The translations under genes and the position numbers were made by a program. From the NCBI RefSeq assembly GCF_928097925.1, contig NZ_CAKMRI010000001.1, forward strand, positions 1,178,001 to 1,242,000: a stretch of 64,000 nt of DNA. Reading direction: 5' to 3'. Below the pieces are notes generated by a model. That model was not told where the DNA came from. It searched no databases and worked only from the letters and a program-made list of their open reading frames with translations. The DNA comes from Mediannikoviicoccus vaginalis (lineage in GTDB: Bacteria; Bacillota; Clostridia; Tissierellales; Peptoniphilaceae). Positions 27,133-36,647 of the stretch are shown here, one piece after another (within the stretch, counting starts at the first letter, position 1; every line of letters begins with the position of its first letter).

Positions 27133-27639
27133 ATGAGCTTTGCGTTTGATTTTGAAGCAAATGCCGATAAGTTGGTAGAGTTTGAGAGCTTTATCGACGA
27201 ACAAAAGAAACAAAAAGGTTCTCTTATGACCATATTACATAAGGGCCAACATCTATTTGGATACTTGCCTATAGAAATTCAACAGATAATTTCAAAAAAG
27301 ACAGGTGTTCCAATTGCAGAAATATATGGTGTAGTAACTTTCTACTCCCAATTTTCTTTAATTCCAAAGGGTAAACACGACATAGGAGTTTGCCTAGGTA
27401 CAGCATGTTACGTTAGAGGTGCTCAAAATATATTAGATGAAGTTTGTGACCATCTAGGTATTGGAGTAGGAGGAACAACTCCTGACTTAAACTTCTCTAT
27501 CCAAGCTACAAGATGTATAGGGGCTTGTGGACTTGCACCTGTTATGACCATAAGCGGTGACGTTTACGGTAAATTAAAAAGTTCTGACGTAAAAAAGATT
27601 TTGGATTCATATAAAGAAAAAGAAGAGGTGAACAGTTAA
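27133..27639 (+). CDS. NuoE-like [2Fe-2S] subunit of NAD-linked formate dehydrogenase
   Basis: A 168-residue thioredoxin-like ferredoxin of the NuoE/HydC family. The four cluster cysteines are visible as CLGTACYVRG (pair near residue 88) and ATRCIGACGLAP (pair near residue 130). It passes electrons to the FMN/NADH subunit. The start ATG 27133 follows AGGAGG; a GTG two codons upstream is rejected. The stop overlaps the next start by one base (TAATG), so the genes are coupled. First gene of the operon. Confidence 0.92.
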   Translation: MSFAFDFEANADKLVEFESFIDEQKKQKGSLMTILHKGQHLFGYLPIEIQQIISKKTGVPIAEIYGVVTFYSQFSLIPKGKHDIGVCLGTACYVRGAQNILDEVCDHLGIGVGGTTPDLNFSIQATRCIGACGLAPVMTISGDVYGKLKSSDVKKILDSYKEKEEVNS

Positions 27640-29510
27640 TGAACTTAAAAGAATTATTAGAAATTAAGGATAGGACATTACCTCAAATGGCTTTAAGGTC
27701 CAATCTTTTTGAAGATGTTAACAGTATCTATGAAAAACAAGTTCTTGTTTGTGGTGATACAGGATGTAGATCTTCCCATTCAGAAGTGATTGAAAAAGAA
27801 ATAAGAGAAGCTATTAAAAAAGCTGGCAAAGAAAAGTCCATAGACGTTGTAAGAGTTGGATGTTTCGGTCTTTGTGAAGCTGGTCCAATTGCAATAGTTT
27901 ATCCTGGTGGAAAATTCTATGCATACCTTAAAGAAGGAGACGGAACAAGAATAGCTGAAGAGGACTTAATTGGTGGAAATACCATAGAGGAACTAATCTA
28001 TAAGGAAACTTTAACCGACGATATTTTAAAGTCAATATATGAAACCTCATTTTATAAAAAGCAAAAGAAAATCGCCCATAAAAACTGTGGTTTAGTAAAT
28101 CCTAACTCTCTAGAAGAGTACATAGCTTTAGACGGTTACAGAGGTTTAGAAAAGGCTTTAAATAATATGACTCCTCAAGAAGTTATAGACGAAATCAAGG
28201 AAAGTGGACTTAGAGGACGTGGAGGCGGTGGATTCCCTACTGGATTAAAATGGCAATTCACTCGTGATGCACAAAATGATACAAAATATGTTATCTGTAA
28301 CGCCGACGAAGGTGACCCAGGTGCATTTATGGACAGATCCATCCTTGAAGGTGACCCATATTCAGTTATAGAAGCAATGACAATTGCAGCTTATGCTATT
28401 GGTGCGCACCAAGGTTATATCTATATTAGAGCAGAATATCCATCTGCAGTAGCTCTACTTGAAAAGAGTATTGAAAAGGCAAAAGAGCTTAACTTAATGG
28501 GAAAAAATATAATGGGAACAGAATTCTCCTTCGACCTTGAACTTAGACTAGGTGCCGGAGCTTTCGTATGTGGTGAAGAAATGGCCCTTATCGAATCTAT
28601 TGAAGGTAAGAGAGGTATTCCTAGAAATAAACCACCTTTCCCTGCAAATGAAGGACTTTGGGGTAAACCAACCCTTATTAACAACGTTGAAACCTATGCC
28701 AATGTGGCTCAAATCATATTTAGAGGCGCAGACTGGTTCAACAAGATTGGTACTGAAAAGTCTAAGGGTACAAAAGTATTTACTCTAGGTGGAAAGATTA
28801 AGAGAACTGGTATTATCGAAGTTCCTATGGGAACAACTTTAAGAGAGATAATCTACGATATCGGTGGCGGTATTATAGATGACAAAGAGTTCAAGGCTGT
28901 TCAAACCGGTGGACCTTCTGGTGGATGTATCACTAAGGACTATCTTGACACTCCAATTGACTACGATAACCTAACAGCTCTAGGTTCCATGATGGGTTCT
29001 GGTGGAATGATCGTAATGGACGAAGACACTTGTATGGTGGATATTGCAAGATTCTTCCTTGAATTTACCGTTGATGAATCATGTGGTAAATGTACTCCAT
29101 GTAGAGAAGGTACTAAGAGAATGCTTGAAATCTTAGAGAAGATTACTGAAGGAAATGGAACTTTAGAAGACATTGACAGACTGGAAGAACTTGGAAATAT
29201 AATTAAAGTTTCTTCACTTTGCGGTCTTGGTCAATCAGCTCCAAACCCTGTTCTATCTACTTTAAGATACTTTATAGACGAGTATGAAGCCCATGTTGTT
29301 GACCACACATGTCCGGCTCATCACTGTAAAAACCTATTAAACTACTTCATCACCGATGCATGTATAGGATGTACTAGATGTAAGAGAGAATGTCCTGTTG
29401 ACTGTATAGAGGGAGAAGTTAAAAAACTTCATGTTATAGACCAAGAAAAATGTATTAAGTGTGGCAATTGTATGGAAGTTTGCCCTAAACACGCAGTTGT
29501 TTTTAAATAG
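27639..29510 (+). CDS. NuoF-like NADH/FMN/Fe-S subunit
   Basis: A 623-residue diaphorase subunit (NuoF/HydB type). Order: N-terminal [2Fe-2S] thioredoxin-like domain with CGDTGCRSS and CFGLC (residues 38-85); FMN/NADH-binding core with GLRGRGGGGFPTG near residue 192 and NADEGDPGAFMD near residue 223; the [4Fe-4S] motif ESCGKCTPCREG near residue 481; and a C-terminal 2x[4Fe-4S] ferredoxin (CIGCTRCKREC, CIKCGNCMEVC). This extended form is typical of electron-bifurcating hydrogenase or formate dehydrogenase complexes. It reacts with NAD(H). Confidence 0.94.
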   Translation: MNLKELLEIKDRTLPQMALRSNLFEDVNSIYEKQVLVCGDTGCRSSHSEVIEKEIREAIKKAGKEKSIDVVRVGCFGLCEAGPIAIVYPGGKFYAYLKEGDGTRIAEEDLIGGNTIEELIYKETLTDDILKSIYETSFYKKQKKIAHKNCGLVNPNSLEEYIALDGYRGLEKALNNMTPQEVIDEIKESGLRGRGGGGFPTGLKWQFTRDAQNDTKYVICNADEGDPGAFMDRSILEGDPYSVIEAMTIAAYAIGAHQGYIYIRAEYPSAVALLEKSIEKAKELNLMGKNIMGTEFSFDLELRLGAGAFVCGEEMALIESIEGKRGIPRNKPPFPANEGLWGKPTLINNVETYANVAQIIFRGADWFNKIGTEKSKGTKVFTLGGKIKRTGIIEVPMGTTLREIIYDIGGGIIDDKEFKAVQTGGPSGGCITKDYLDTPIDYDNLTALGSMMGSGGMIVMDEDTCMVDIARFFLEFTVDESCGKCTPCREGTKRMLEILEKITEGNGTLEDIDRLEELGNIIKVSSLCGLGQSAPNPVLSTLRYFIDEYEAHVVDHTCPAHHCKNLLNYFITDACIGCTRCKRECPVDCIEGEVKKLHVIDQEKCIKCGNCMEVCPKHAVVFK

Positions 29511-29519
29511 GTGATAAAT

Positions 29520-30485
29520 ATGAAATTTATTAGTTTAACTATTGATGATAAACCTGTAAGAGTCTTAGAGGGAACTAATTTGGTAGAAGCCGCAAAAAAG
29601 GCTGGAATAAAGATACCTACCCTTTGCTATAGCAAAAATCTTCCAGTAGTTTCTTCATGTCGTATGTGCCTGGTTGAAATTGAAGGTTTCAACAAACTTG
29701 TAACTGCATGTTCAACCGCCGCAACTGAAGGTATGGTTGTTCATACTGAAACTGAAGAGATTGTACAAATTAGAAAGAACCTATTAAGACTATACTTAGA
29801 CAATCACCCTTCTGACTGTTTAACCTGTTCAAGAAATGGTAATTGTGAACTCCAAGACCTTGCATATAGATATGATGTTAAGTTTAGAGTTCATGACGGG
29901 GCCAGAAGAGGTAGTGAAAAGGCAGGTTTCACCGACACTTCCAGTCCATATATACTAAGGGACGAATCAAAATGTATTCTATGTGGAAGATGCGTGAGAA
30001 CTTGTGCTGTGGTTCCTGACAGAAATATTCTACAGTTTGGAAACAGAGGTTTTGATACAAAGATAATTGCAGACTATGACACCAGCCTAGAAAAATCTGG
30101 TTGTGTATCTTGTAATAGATGTGTTGTAGAATGTCCTGTTGGTGCTCTCGTTGACAGAAGAGCTTACCGCAAGGGAAGAACTTGGGAAAGAACTATTAAA
30201 GAAGTTAAATGTAAATCATGTGACTATGGTTGCAATATGAAACTTATCATAGACAAGGATAAGGTTGTTGCCGTTGAAGCTGCAAACCCTCAAAATGGTA
30301 GACCTCTTTGCTTAAGGGGAAGACTTTTAACAGAACTTGAATATGTTGACCTTCCTGAAAAGCCATATAAGAAGATCTATCACGAAGATGGTAACGAATT
30401 CGAACAAGTTACTTGGGCAAAGGCTTTAAATTTAGACAATGTTTATGAAAAGATGAATAGACTTGATGAGGTAGAAAATGAATAA
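29520..30485 (+). CDS. Truncated NuoG/FdhA-like iron-sulfur subunit
   Basis: A 321-residue protein holding only the electron-wire part of NuoG. Domains: [2Fe-2S] ferredoxin (residues 1-80, CYSK then CRMC), His/Cys [4Fe-4S] site (HPSDCLTC), two ferredoxin [4Fe-4S] sites (CILCGRCVRTC, CVSCNRCVVEC) and the first cluster of the molybdopterin fold (CKSCDYGC ... CLRG). No molybdopterin domain follows. The start ATG 29520 has AGGTGAT upstream; the GTG at 29511 is rejected. It is a close copy of the N-terminal third of the FdhF two genes later, suggesting duplication. Confidence 0.88.
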   Translation: MKFISLTIDDKPVRVLEGTNLVEAAKKAGIKIPTLCYSKNLPVVSSCRMCLVEIEGFNKLVTACSTAATEGMVVHTETEEIVQIRKNLLRLYLDNHPSDCLTCSRNGNCELQDLAYRYDVKFRVHDGARRGSEKAGFTDTSSPYILRDESKCILCGRCVRTCAVVPDRNILQFGNRGFDTKIIADYDTSLEKSGCVSCNRCVVECPVGALVDRRAYRKGRTWERTIKEVKCKSCDYGCNMKLIIDKDKVVAVEAANPQNGRPLCLRGRLLTELEYVDLPEKPYKKIYHEDGNEFEQVTWAKALNLDNVYEKMNRLDEVENE

Positions 30486-30933
30486 AGAAGATTTTAAAAA
30501 AGTAATAGATTTTGCAATCGGCGAAGAAGAAAATTCTTATGAATTCTACATGAAAGCCGCCGAAAAAATAGAAGATAAACTCCTTCATAAAACTTTTGTA
30601 GACTTGGCAAATGAAGAACTTGAACACAAAAAGTTTTTAGAAGCCTACAGAGACAATGAAGGCGAGTCCATGAGTTTAAGTGAACCTGTCGATTATGAAA
30701 TTGCAGAAACACTTGACGCACCAGAGCTAAGCGTCGACATGAGTTTCCCTGATGCAATAGCCCTTGCTATAAAGAGGGAAGAAGATGCAATGATAATGTA
30801 CGGAGCTTTGTCCGATTCTGCTCATGAACCGGAAAAGAAGGAAGTCTTTACAAATTTAAAGAATATGGAAAAACTTCATAAGACAAGACTTGAAGAAATG
30901 TATATAAACGTAGGTTATAGAGAGATTTGGTAA
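30478..30933 (+). CDS. Ferritin-like diiron protein (rubrerythrin-type, no rubredoxin domain)
   Basis: A 151-residue four-helix ferritin-like protein. Metal ligand sets are visible: EEENSYEFY near residue 16, the ExxH in EELEHKKF near residue 49, KREEDAMIMY near residue 100 and the ExxH in NMEKLHKTR near residue 130. There is no CxxC rubredoxin tail. It overlaps the preceding gene by 8 bp and ends 9 bp before fdhF, so it is a true member of the operon. A role in removing peroxide or oxygen near the oxygen-sensitive formate dehydrogenase is an inference. Confidence 0.87.
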   Translation: MNKEDFKKVIDFAIGEEENSYEFYMKAAEKIEDKLLHKTFVDLANEELEHKKFLEAYRDNEGESMSLSEPVDYEIAETLDAPELSVDMSFPDAIALAIKREEDAMIMYGALSDSAHEPEKKEVFTNLKNMEKLHKTRLEEMYINVGYREIW

Positions 30934-30942
30934 GGTGAGAAT

Positions 30943-33684
30943 ATGATAAAACTCAATATTGATGGAGTGGATATCCAGGTTAAGGAAGGCACTTTACTGC
31001 TTGATGCCTGTAGACAAGCCGGTGCGAGAATTCCTACTCTATGCCACGACGACAACCTTTCCCACTTCGGTGGTTGTAGAATGTGTGTCGTTGAAGTAGA
31101 GGGCTTTAGAAATCTCGTAGCCACATGTTGTACTACAGCAACTGACGGAATGGTAGTTAGAACAAATACAGACCTTGTAAATAAAACAAGAAGAACCGTA
31201 CTTGACTTACTACTTTCAAACCATCCAGTTGAAGACTGCCTAACCTGTGATAAGACAGGCCACTGTGAACTTCAAAACTTGGCTTATGAATTTGATGTAA
31301 GACCAACTTTTGAAGGCGAAAAGAAACATTACGAAGTAGAGGCGAGAAACCCTGTACTTTTAAGAGATCAATCAAAATGTATACTATGTGGTAAATGTGT
31401 AAGAGTATGTAAAGAAGTACAAGTTACCACTGCAATAGACTTTGTTTCAAGAGGCTTTAACTCAAAGATAGCAGCAGGTTTCGACCTACCGCTTTCAGAC
31501 GACAACTGTAGACTATGCGGTCAATGTATATCCGTATGTCCTACTGGAGCCATTGTAAACAAGCACTTTATAGGAACAAGACCTTGGGAAATTGACAAAA
31601 AGGTTAGAACAACCTGTCCTTTCTGTGGTACAGGATGCACTTTTGACTTAAATGTTAAAGATGGTAAGGTAATTGGCGTAACTCCAGCAGCTGACGCAGT
31701 TGTTAATGGCACTTCACTATGTGTTAAAGGACGAAGCCATATTGACCTAATAAATAGTCCCGACAGATTAAAGACACCTCTTAAAAAAGTTGATGGAGAA
31801 TTTGTGCCAATATCTTGGGATGAAGCAATAAATACAATAGCAGATAAATTCTTAGACATAAAAGAAGAATTCGGTGGCGACGCATTTGCAGGACTTTCAT
31901 CTGCAAGAACTACCAACGAAGACAACTACGCTTTCCAAAAGTTTATGAGAGTTGCCCTTGGTACCAATAACGTTGACCACTGTGCAAGGACCTGACATGC
32001 TCCTACAGTTGCAGGTCTTGCAACAACACTTGGTAGTGGAGCCATGACTAACTCCATTGAAGAAATCGAAAACGCCGATGTGCTTTTCGTAATAGGTTCT
32101 AACGCAACAGAAGCCCATCCTATTATTGGTAATAAGATGAAAAGAGCCGTTAAATACAATGGCTGTAAGCTTATTGTAGTAGACCCTAGAAGAACCGAAC
32201 TTGCCTCCATGGCAGATGTTTGGCTACCTTTAAACTCAGGCTCTGACGTAGCTTTAATCAATGGTCTTATGAAGATTATCATTGACGAGGACCTAATTGA
32301 CCATAAATATATCGAAGAGAGAGTTGAAGGCTTTGAAGAACTAAAAGAAGTAGTTTCAAAATACGATAAAGAAAAAGTAGAAAAGATAACTGGCATAGAC
32401 TATGACAAGCTAGTAGAAGCTGCCCATATCTATACATCATCTAAAAAAGCTGGAATCTTCTATACATTAGGTATTACAGAACATACAAATGGTACAGAAA
32501 ATGTTATGTCCCTTTCAAACCTTGCCCTTATTACAGGCCATGTAGGATTTGAATCAGCAGGAGTTAACCCTATAAGAGGACAAAATAACGTACAAGGTGC
32601 CTGCGATATGGCTGCACTTCCTAATAACTTCCCAGGATACGCCAATGCATACGATGAAGATACCATCCAAAAATATGAAAAGATTTGGAATGCAAAATTA
32701 ACTAGAAATAGAGGATATAGAATACCTGAGATGTTTGAAAATGCCCATGAAGGCAATGTTAAGGCAATGTATATCATGGGAGAAGATCCAGTGTTATCAG
32801 ACCCTAATGCAAACCATGTAAAAGCGGCCCTTGACAGTCTAGACTTCTTAGTTGTACAAGATATCTTTATGACACCTACAGCAACACATGCTGACATCGT
32901 CCTTCCTGCAACTTGCTATGCAGAAAAGGATGGAACCTTCACCAACACAGAAAGAAGAGTTCAAAGAGTTAGAAAAGCTGTAAATCCTCCTGGACAAGCA
33001 AGACTTGACTGGAAGATTATTAGTGACATTGCAAAAGCCATGGGAGTAAACGGATTTGACTTTAAGACATCAGAAGATGTATTCAATGACCTAAGAAAAG
33101 CTGCAGTATCCTATGCAGGTATGACCTATGAAAGAATAGACAAAAACGGTCTACAATGGCCATGTCCAACAGTTAAACATCCTGGAACAAAATATCTACA
33201 CAAAGGTATCTTTGCAAGGGGCGTTGGTAAATTAATGCCAGCAGAACACAGGGACCCTGCAGAATTAGTTTGCGACGAATATCCAATCTTACTTGCAACA
33301 GGTAGAATGTTATATCACTACAATGTTATGACTAGAAAGTCAGACACATTAAACAACATCAGGCCATGTGAACTTGCAGAAATTCATCCAAAAACTGCTA
33401 AAGAATATGGACTAGTTGAACATGATGTAATAGAAGTTAAGTCAAGAAGGGGTAAACTTTGGACAAGAGTTACAGTTACAGACAGAGTTAAACCAGGTAT
33501 GCTTTGGATGACATTCCACTTCTGGGAATCTCCAGTTAACGAACTTACAAACGACGCATACGATCCAATTACAAAGACTGCAGAATATAAGGTTGCAGCG
33601 GTAAATATTAAAAAGTCCGATCATGAACCAGACAATTTAGTATTACCAGATTATTTGGACGACGTTGAACTTGTAACAGAATAA
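30943..33684 (+). CDS. fdhF: Selenocysteine-containing formate dehydrogenase, catalytic subunit
   Basis: A single 913-residue protein if the in-frame TGA at 31993-31995 (codon 351) is read as selenocysteine. The frame continues unbroken to TAA 33684. The context CART-U-HAPTVAGL is the classic formate dehydrogenase active site, where Sec binds Mo or W. Order: [2Fe-2S] (residues 1-80), His/Cys cluster (~90-110), two [4Fe-4S] sites (CILCGKCVRVC near 147, CRLCGQCISVC near 190), molybdopterin Fe-S site CPFCGTGC near 226, then the MGD-binding domains, with the C-terminal MGD domain from ~790. It oxidises formate or reduces CO2 with the NuoE/F/G-like partners, probably NAD-linked or bifurcating. Start ATG 30943 follows AAGGTGAG. 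Confidence 0.96.
31993..32042 (+). other. Selenocysteine UGA codon with SECIS-like hairpin
   Basis: UGA at 31993-31995, then 12 nt, then a perfect six-base stem GTTGCA (32008-32013) / TGCAAC (32019-32024) with loop GGTCT. An outer stem GCTCC (31999-32003) / GGAGC (32038-32042) closes it. Spacing and the GGUCU loop match the known E. coli fdhF SECIS layout, bound by SelB. The hairpin is inside the coding region. Confidence 0.88.
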
Positions 33685-33686
33685 AA

Positions 33687-33722
33687 TAAAACTGTCGGGA
33701 ATCTTCTCGACAGTTTCGTTTT
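33687..33722 (+). terminator. Terminator of the formate dehydrogenase operon
   Basis: Inverted repeat AAACTGTCG (33689-33697) / CGACAGTTT (33708-33716), followed by CGTTTTATT, directly after the fdhF stop. Confidence 0.85.
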
Positions 33723-33727
33723 ATTAT

Positions 33728-33756
33728 TTGATAAATTTTATTTATTATGATAAAAT
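33728..33756 (+). promoter_or_regulatory. Promoter of the secreted peptide cassette
   Basis: TTGATA (33728-33733), 17-bp spacer, TAAAAT (33751-33756). It lies 45 bp before the peptide start and right after the upstream terminator, so the cassette is a separate transcription unit. Confidence 0.6.
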
Positions 33757-33765
33757 TTAATTAAT

Positions 33766-34134
33766 GGTAGTGAGTAGGAAGTATATATAAGGAGAAAAAA
33801 ATGAAATCTAAATATAAAATTTTATTATTAGCTGCAATACTGTTATTACCATTGCAAACATTTTCATTTGCTGGTGAAACAACTCTTAACGAAAATAAAT
33901 CTGCTACTGCAGCATATCAAAAATGGATCGTTGTAGAAAAAACATATAGAAAAGGCACAAAGATTCCTGAATATATAAGCTATAATGATGGATTTCTTGC
34001 AGGTAGATTAAAAAGACGAAACATAGTAAATTTAAATAATACTTGGGTTACTTACAAATTTAGTGGTTACTGTCACTGTATAAGTGATTGTCCAAGTATG
34101 AGATAGTATATTTAAACTTCCTACTCTTACCACC
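33766..34134. repeat. Inverted repeat flanking the secreted peptide gene
   Basis: GAGTAGGAAGT at 33772-33782 and its complement ACTTCCTACTC at 34116-34126, with weaker similarity beyond (GGTAGT / TTACCACC). One arm lies just upstream of the ribosome binding site of the peptide gene, the other just upstream of that of the membrane protein gene. It could form a long mRNA stem or be paired operator sites. Confidence 0.5.
33801..34106 (+). CDS. Small secreted cysteine-containing peptide, bacteriocin-like
   Basis: A 101-residue protein. Residues 1-25 are a clear Sec signal peptide (KSKYK, then hydrophobic LLLAAILLLPL, then AGET cleavage region). The mature part is basic and ends in a short cysteine cluster, CHCISDCPSMR. 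The stretch SYNDGFLAGRLKR ... TWVTYKFSGYC resembles beta-rich repeat units of Gram-positive secreted proteins. The ribosome binding site AAGGAG lies before ATG 33801. It is followed 42 bp later by a large ABC-type membrane protein and an ATPase. The layout resembles lactococcin-972-type loci (small secreted protein, large membrane protein, ATPase), but sequence identity to that family is not seen. Toxin, signal or immunity-linked peptide: unproven. Confidence 0.72.
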   Translation: MKSKYKILLLAAILLLPLQTFSFAGETTLNENKSATAAYQKWIVVEKTYRKGTKIPEYISYNDGFLAGRLKRRNIVNLNNTWVTYKFSGYCHCISDCPSMR

Positions 34135-34148
34135 AATAAGGAGAAATT

Positions 34149-36647
34149 ATGATTGCAAAAAGATTTTTTCAAAACAAGCTACATATCTATCTTCTAATAA
34201 TATCTGTTATTTTAAGTTCTTTTGTGTTCACTTTAGCAAAAAATAATTTTGCTTCTAAAGAAAGCGAAGTCTATTTATTATTAGAAATTGAAGTTTATAA
34301 TTTCCTTCAAGAAAATCTGTCCCAAAATGATTTAAACTCCATTGTCTTTGAGCAATATGAAAATGTTATTCCTGACTACAAAAAAGAAGATAGTAAAACA
34401 ATTGAACAAATAGATTATTATTTAACTCTAAAAGAGATGTTATCAAATATTCAATCCTCTTTTTCTGGTGAGGAAGTTCCTGAGTCTAAATTTGCTGATG
34501 CTGTTCCAGCATCGGATATGGATAAGGAAGATTTCATAAAGGGACAAGAAAAGCTTATTAATCTTTACAAAGATACTTCTAAAAAAGATTATAATATTCT
34601 TGATGCAAGCTTTATGGACTTTGTCATAAAGAGATATGACAATCTAGAATCAAATGATTTTCAAGTTATTGATGAGAATAAATTATACTTTAACTCATTG
34701 ATTGCTTCAAAATCTAATAAAATATTTAATATCCCACTTTTAATACTATTATCATTGATTGGCGCCTATGTGTTGAATCAAGACAAAATTTCACTAAGGC
34801 TTAATAATAATTTGTTTTTACTTAAACTGAAATCCCTAATATTTTATATAATTACACTTATTTTGTTTAGCTTAAGTGTGTTGTTTTTTATTCTAATTTT
34901 GACATATATTTTTGGAGATGGACTTGGAAAATTTGATTACTACTATTTTAATCCACAGAGTATAAATGGAAGCACTGTGTACATAACCGAAAAACCATTT
35001 CATATATTTTTATATAAAGGGACAATATTCATAATTTTTACCACTATCTGTTCAATATTTCTTAACTTCCTTTTTAAACTTTTAAATAAACTATATTTTA
35101 AAGTTTTGGTTTTGATTTTTTCAGCTTTAATAGCAATTGAACAGATATCCAAATCTAAGTTACTGAACTTTTCTTTAATCAAACTAAATCTCTTTAATCT
35201 TTCGAATAATTATAATTTTTCAAGTTTGAGTAGAGGAGATATTATTACTATTATTTTATGCTTTACTTTTGCAATAATCATCTTATTTGTATCTGTTAAG
35301 CTTGAAATTAAAGACTTTATGTCAAACTTAAAGGGCATTTATTTGAAGAATCCTTTTACCTTAAGTTATTATATAAAATATCCTATTGTTAAAAGTTTTC
35401 CATATTTGTTATTAATATCCCTTCTTTTTATACGAGGAGTTTCTTTAAATAACGAAAAATATATTGAAAACTTCAACCATTACTTTAAAATAAATTTTAA
35501 ACTTTATAATAATACCTATAATAATGAAAAGAAAAATCTTGATAATTATCATGAATTATTCAACTCTTCTCGTAATCTAACTGATGAAGAAAGAGAAAAT
35601 CTTGATGAATATAGCAAATTGGAATTGGATTACTATGAAGAAGGTGAAATACAAACTCAAAAAGCTATAGTAGAAGATTCAAAAATGAGTCTGGATCATT
35701 ATTTATCTTTTAAAAATCGATTTAATGACCCAAAAAAGTATTATTATATGGAAAAGGTCACATTGAATAAAGATTCTAATAGCAAATTTAACCCTTATTT
35801 AAAAGATATGACTTCTTCTGAGCATACTCTAAAATTAAATGAAAGTTTTGTTAGCGAATATGAGAAGAGGAAAGCTCCTGTTCCTGATACATTTTTAACT
35901 CCAATATTTTCTAACTTTGACTCTAATAGGTATTTGAGTTTAGATTATTTATTTAAAGATTATTTAGACTATGGTACTATTAAGGATAATTCTTCCTTTG
36001 GAAATCTTTATAATTTTTACCATCTAAAGCTAAGCTTGTTATTAGTACTAACTATTCCTCTGTTTACTTCCATATTTTTATGGAGAAAGAATCATATAGT
36101 CTTCAACATCTCTTTGAAAAAAGATTTTACAAAAAGTTATGTAGAAGCTTTTGTTGGAAGTTTTATTCCTGGAGTTGTAATATATTTTATCATTATGGGA
36201 TTAATATTTATATTATCAGGAATATTTTATAAAATAGGATACTTTAATTATCCTGTAGCAATAACTTTTAAAGACAGCTTCAAATTTTATTCTATTGGAA
36301 AGTACATCTTGCTAAATGCTTTATTTTCCACCATAGTAATTTTAGCGATTAACTCATTGCTTGTATTTTTTAGCTTAATTTTTAATAATAAAACTACTAT
36401 TGGAATCTACTTTTCCATAGTTCTTATTGGGATAATTATAAGCTTTTTAACAAAATATTCTCTTATACTGCCTACAACTTACTTAGATAGTGACTTTGTC
36501 CTTTCAGGTTTCCTAAGATCATATCATGGTACAAATGGATATAGTTTTATTCTAGGTTTGATTATACTTATATTTTGTTCAGCTTTATTGAATCTACTTA
36601 GCATTAAAAAATTGAGGAGAAATGTATGCTTGAAATTAGAAATTTAA
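34149..36647 (+). CDS. Large ABC-type membrane protein with two extracellular domains
   Basis: An 832-residue protein built as two similar halves: a membrane helix (residues 12-30), extracellular domain (about 32-190), several helices (190-430), second extracellular domain (about 435-630), then five helices (635-825). This resembles FtsX/MacB-like or bacteriocin-associated (DUF1430-type) membrane proteins that work with an ABC ATPase. Its last 22 bp overlap the ATPase gene. Ribosome binding site AAGGAG before ATG 34149. Base use is visibly more AT-rich than in the adjacent fdh operon, which suggests transfer. It may export or give protection against the upstream peptide. Confidence 0.78.
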   Translation: MIAKRFFQNKLHIYLLIISVILSSFVFTLAKNNFASKESEVYLLLEIEVYNFLQENLSQNDLNSIVFEQYENVIPDYKKEDSKTIEQIDYYLTLKEMLSNIQSSFSGEEVPESKFADAVPASDMDKEDFIKGQEKLINLYKDTSKKDYNILDASFMDFVIKRYDNLESNDFQVIDENKLYFNSLIASKSNKIFNIPLLILLSLIGAYVLNQDKISLRLNNNLFLLKLKSLIFYIITLILFSLSVLFFILILTYIFGDGLGKFDYYYFNPQSINGSTVYITEKPFHIFLYKGTIFIIFTTICSIFLNFLFKLLNKLYFKVLVLIFSALIAIEQISKSKLLNFSLIKLNLFNLSNNYNFSSLSRGDIITIILCFTFAIIILFVSVKLEIKDFMSNLKGIYLKNPFTLSYYIKYPIVKSFPYLLLISLLFIRGVSLNNEKYIENFNHYFKINFKLYNNTYNNEKKNLDNYHELFNSSRNLTDEERENLDEYSKLELDYYEEGEIQTQKAIVEDSKMSLDHYLSFKNRFNDPKKYYYMEKVTLNKDSNSKFNPYLKDMTSSEHTLKLNESFVSEYEKRKAPVPDTFLTPIFSNFDSNRYLSLDYLFKDYLDYGTIKDNSSFGNLYNFYHLKLSLLLVLTIPLFTSIFLWRKNHIVFNISLKKDFTKSYVEAFVGSFIPGVVIYFIIMGLIFILSGIFYKIGYFNYPVAITFKDSFKFYSIGKYILLNALFSTIVILAINSLLVFFSLIFNNKTTIGIYFSIVLIGIIISFLTKYSLILPTTYLDSDFVLSGFLRSYHGTNGYSFILGLIILIFCSALLNLLSIKKLRRNVCLKLEI

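Noticed and set aside
31926-32897. Minus-strand open frames of 156 and 145 codons
   Set aside because: Antisense of fdhF with no independent signals.
31996-33684. fdhF read as two genes (30943-31995 and 32044-33684)
   Set aside because: Both halves share one frame, nothing resembles a ribosome binding site at 32044, and the UGA has a Sec active-site context with a SECIS-like hairpin.
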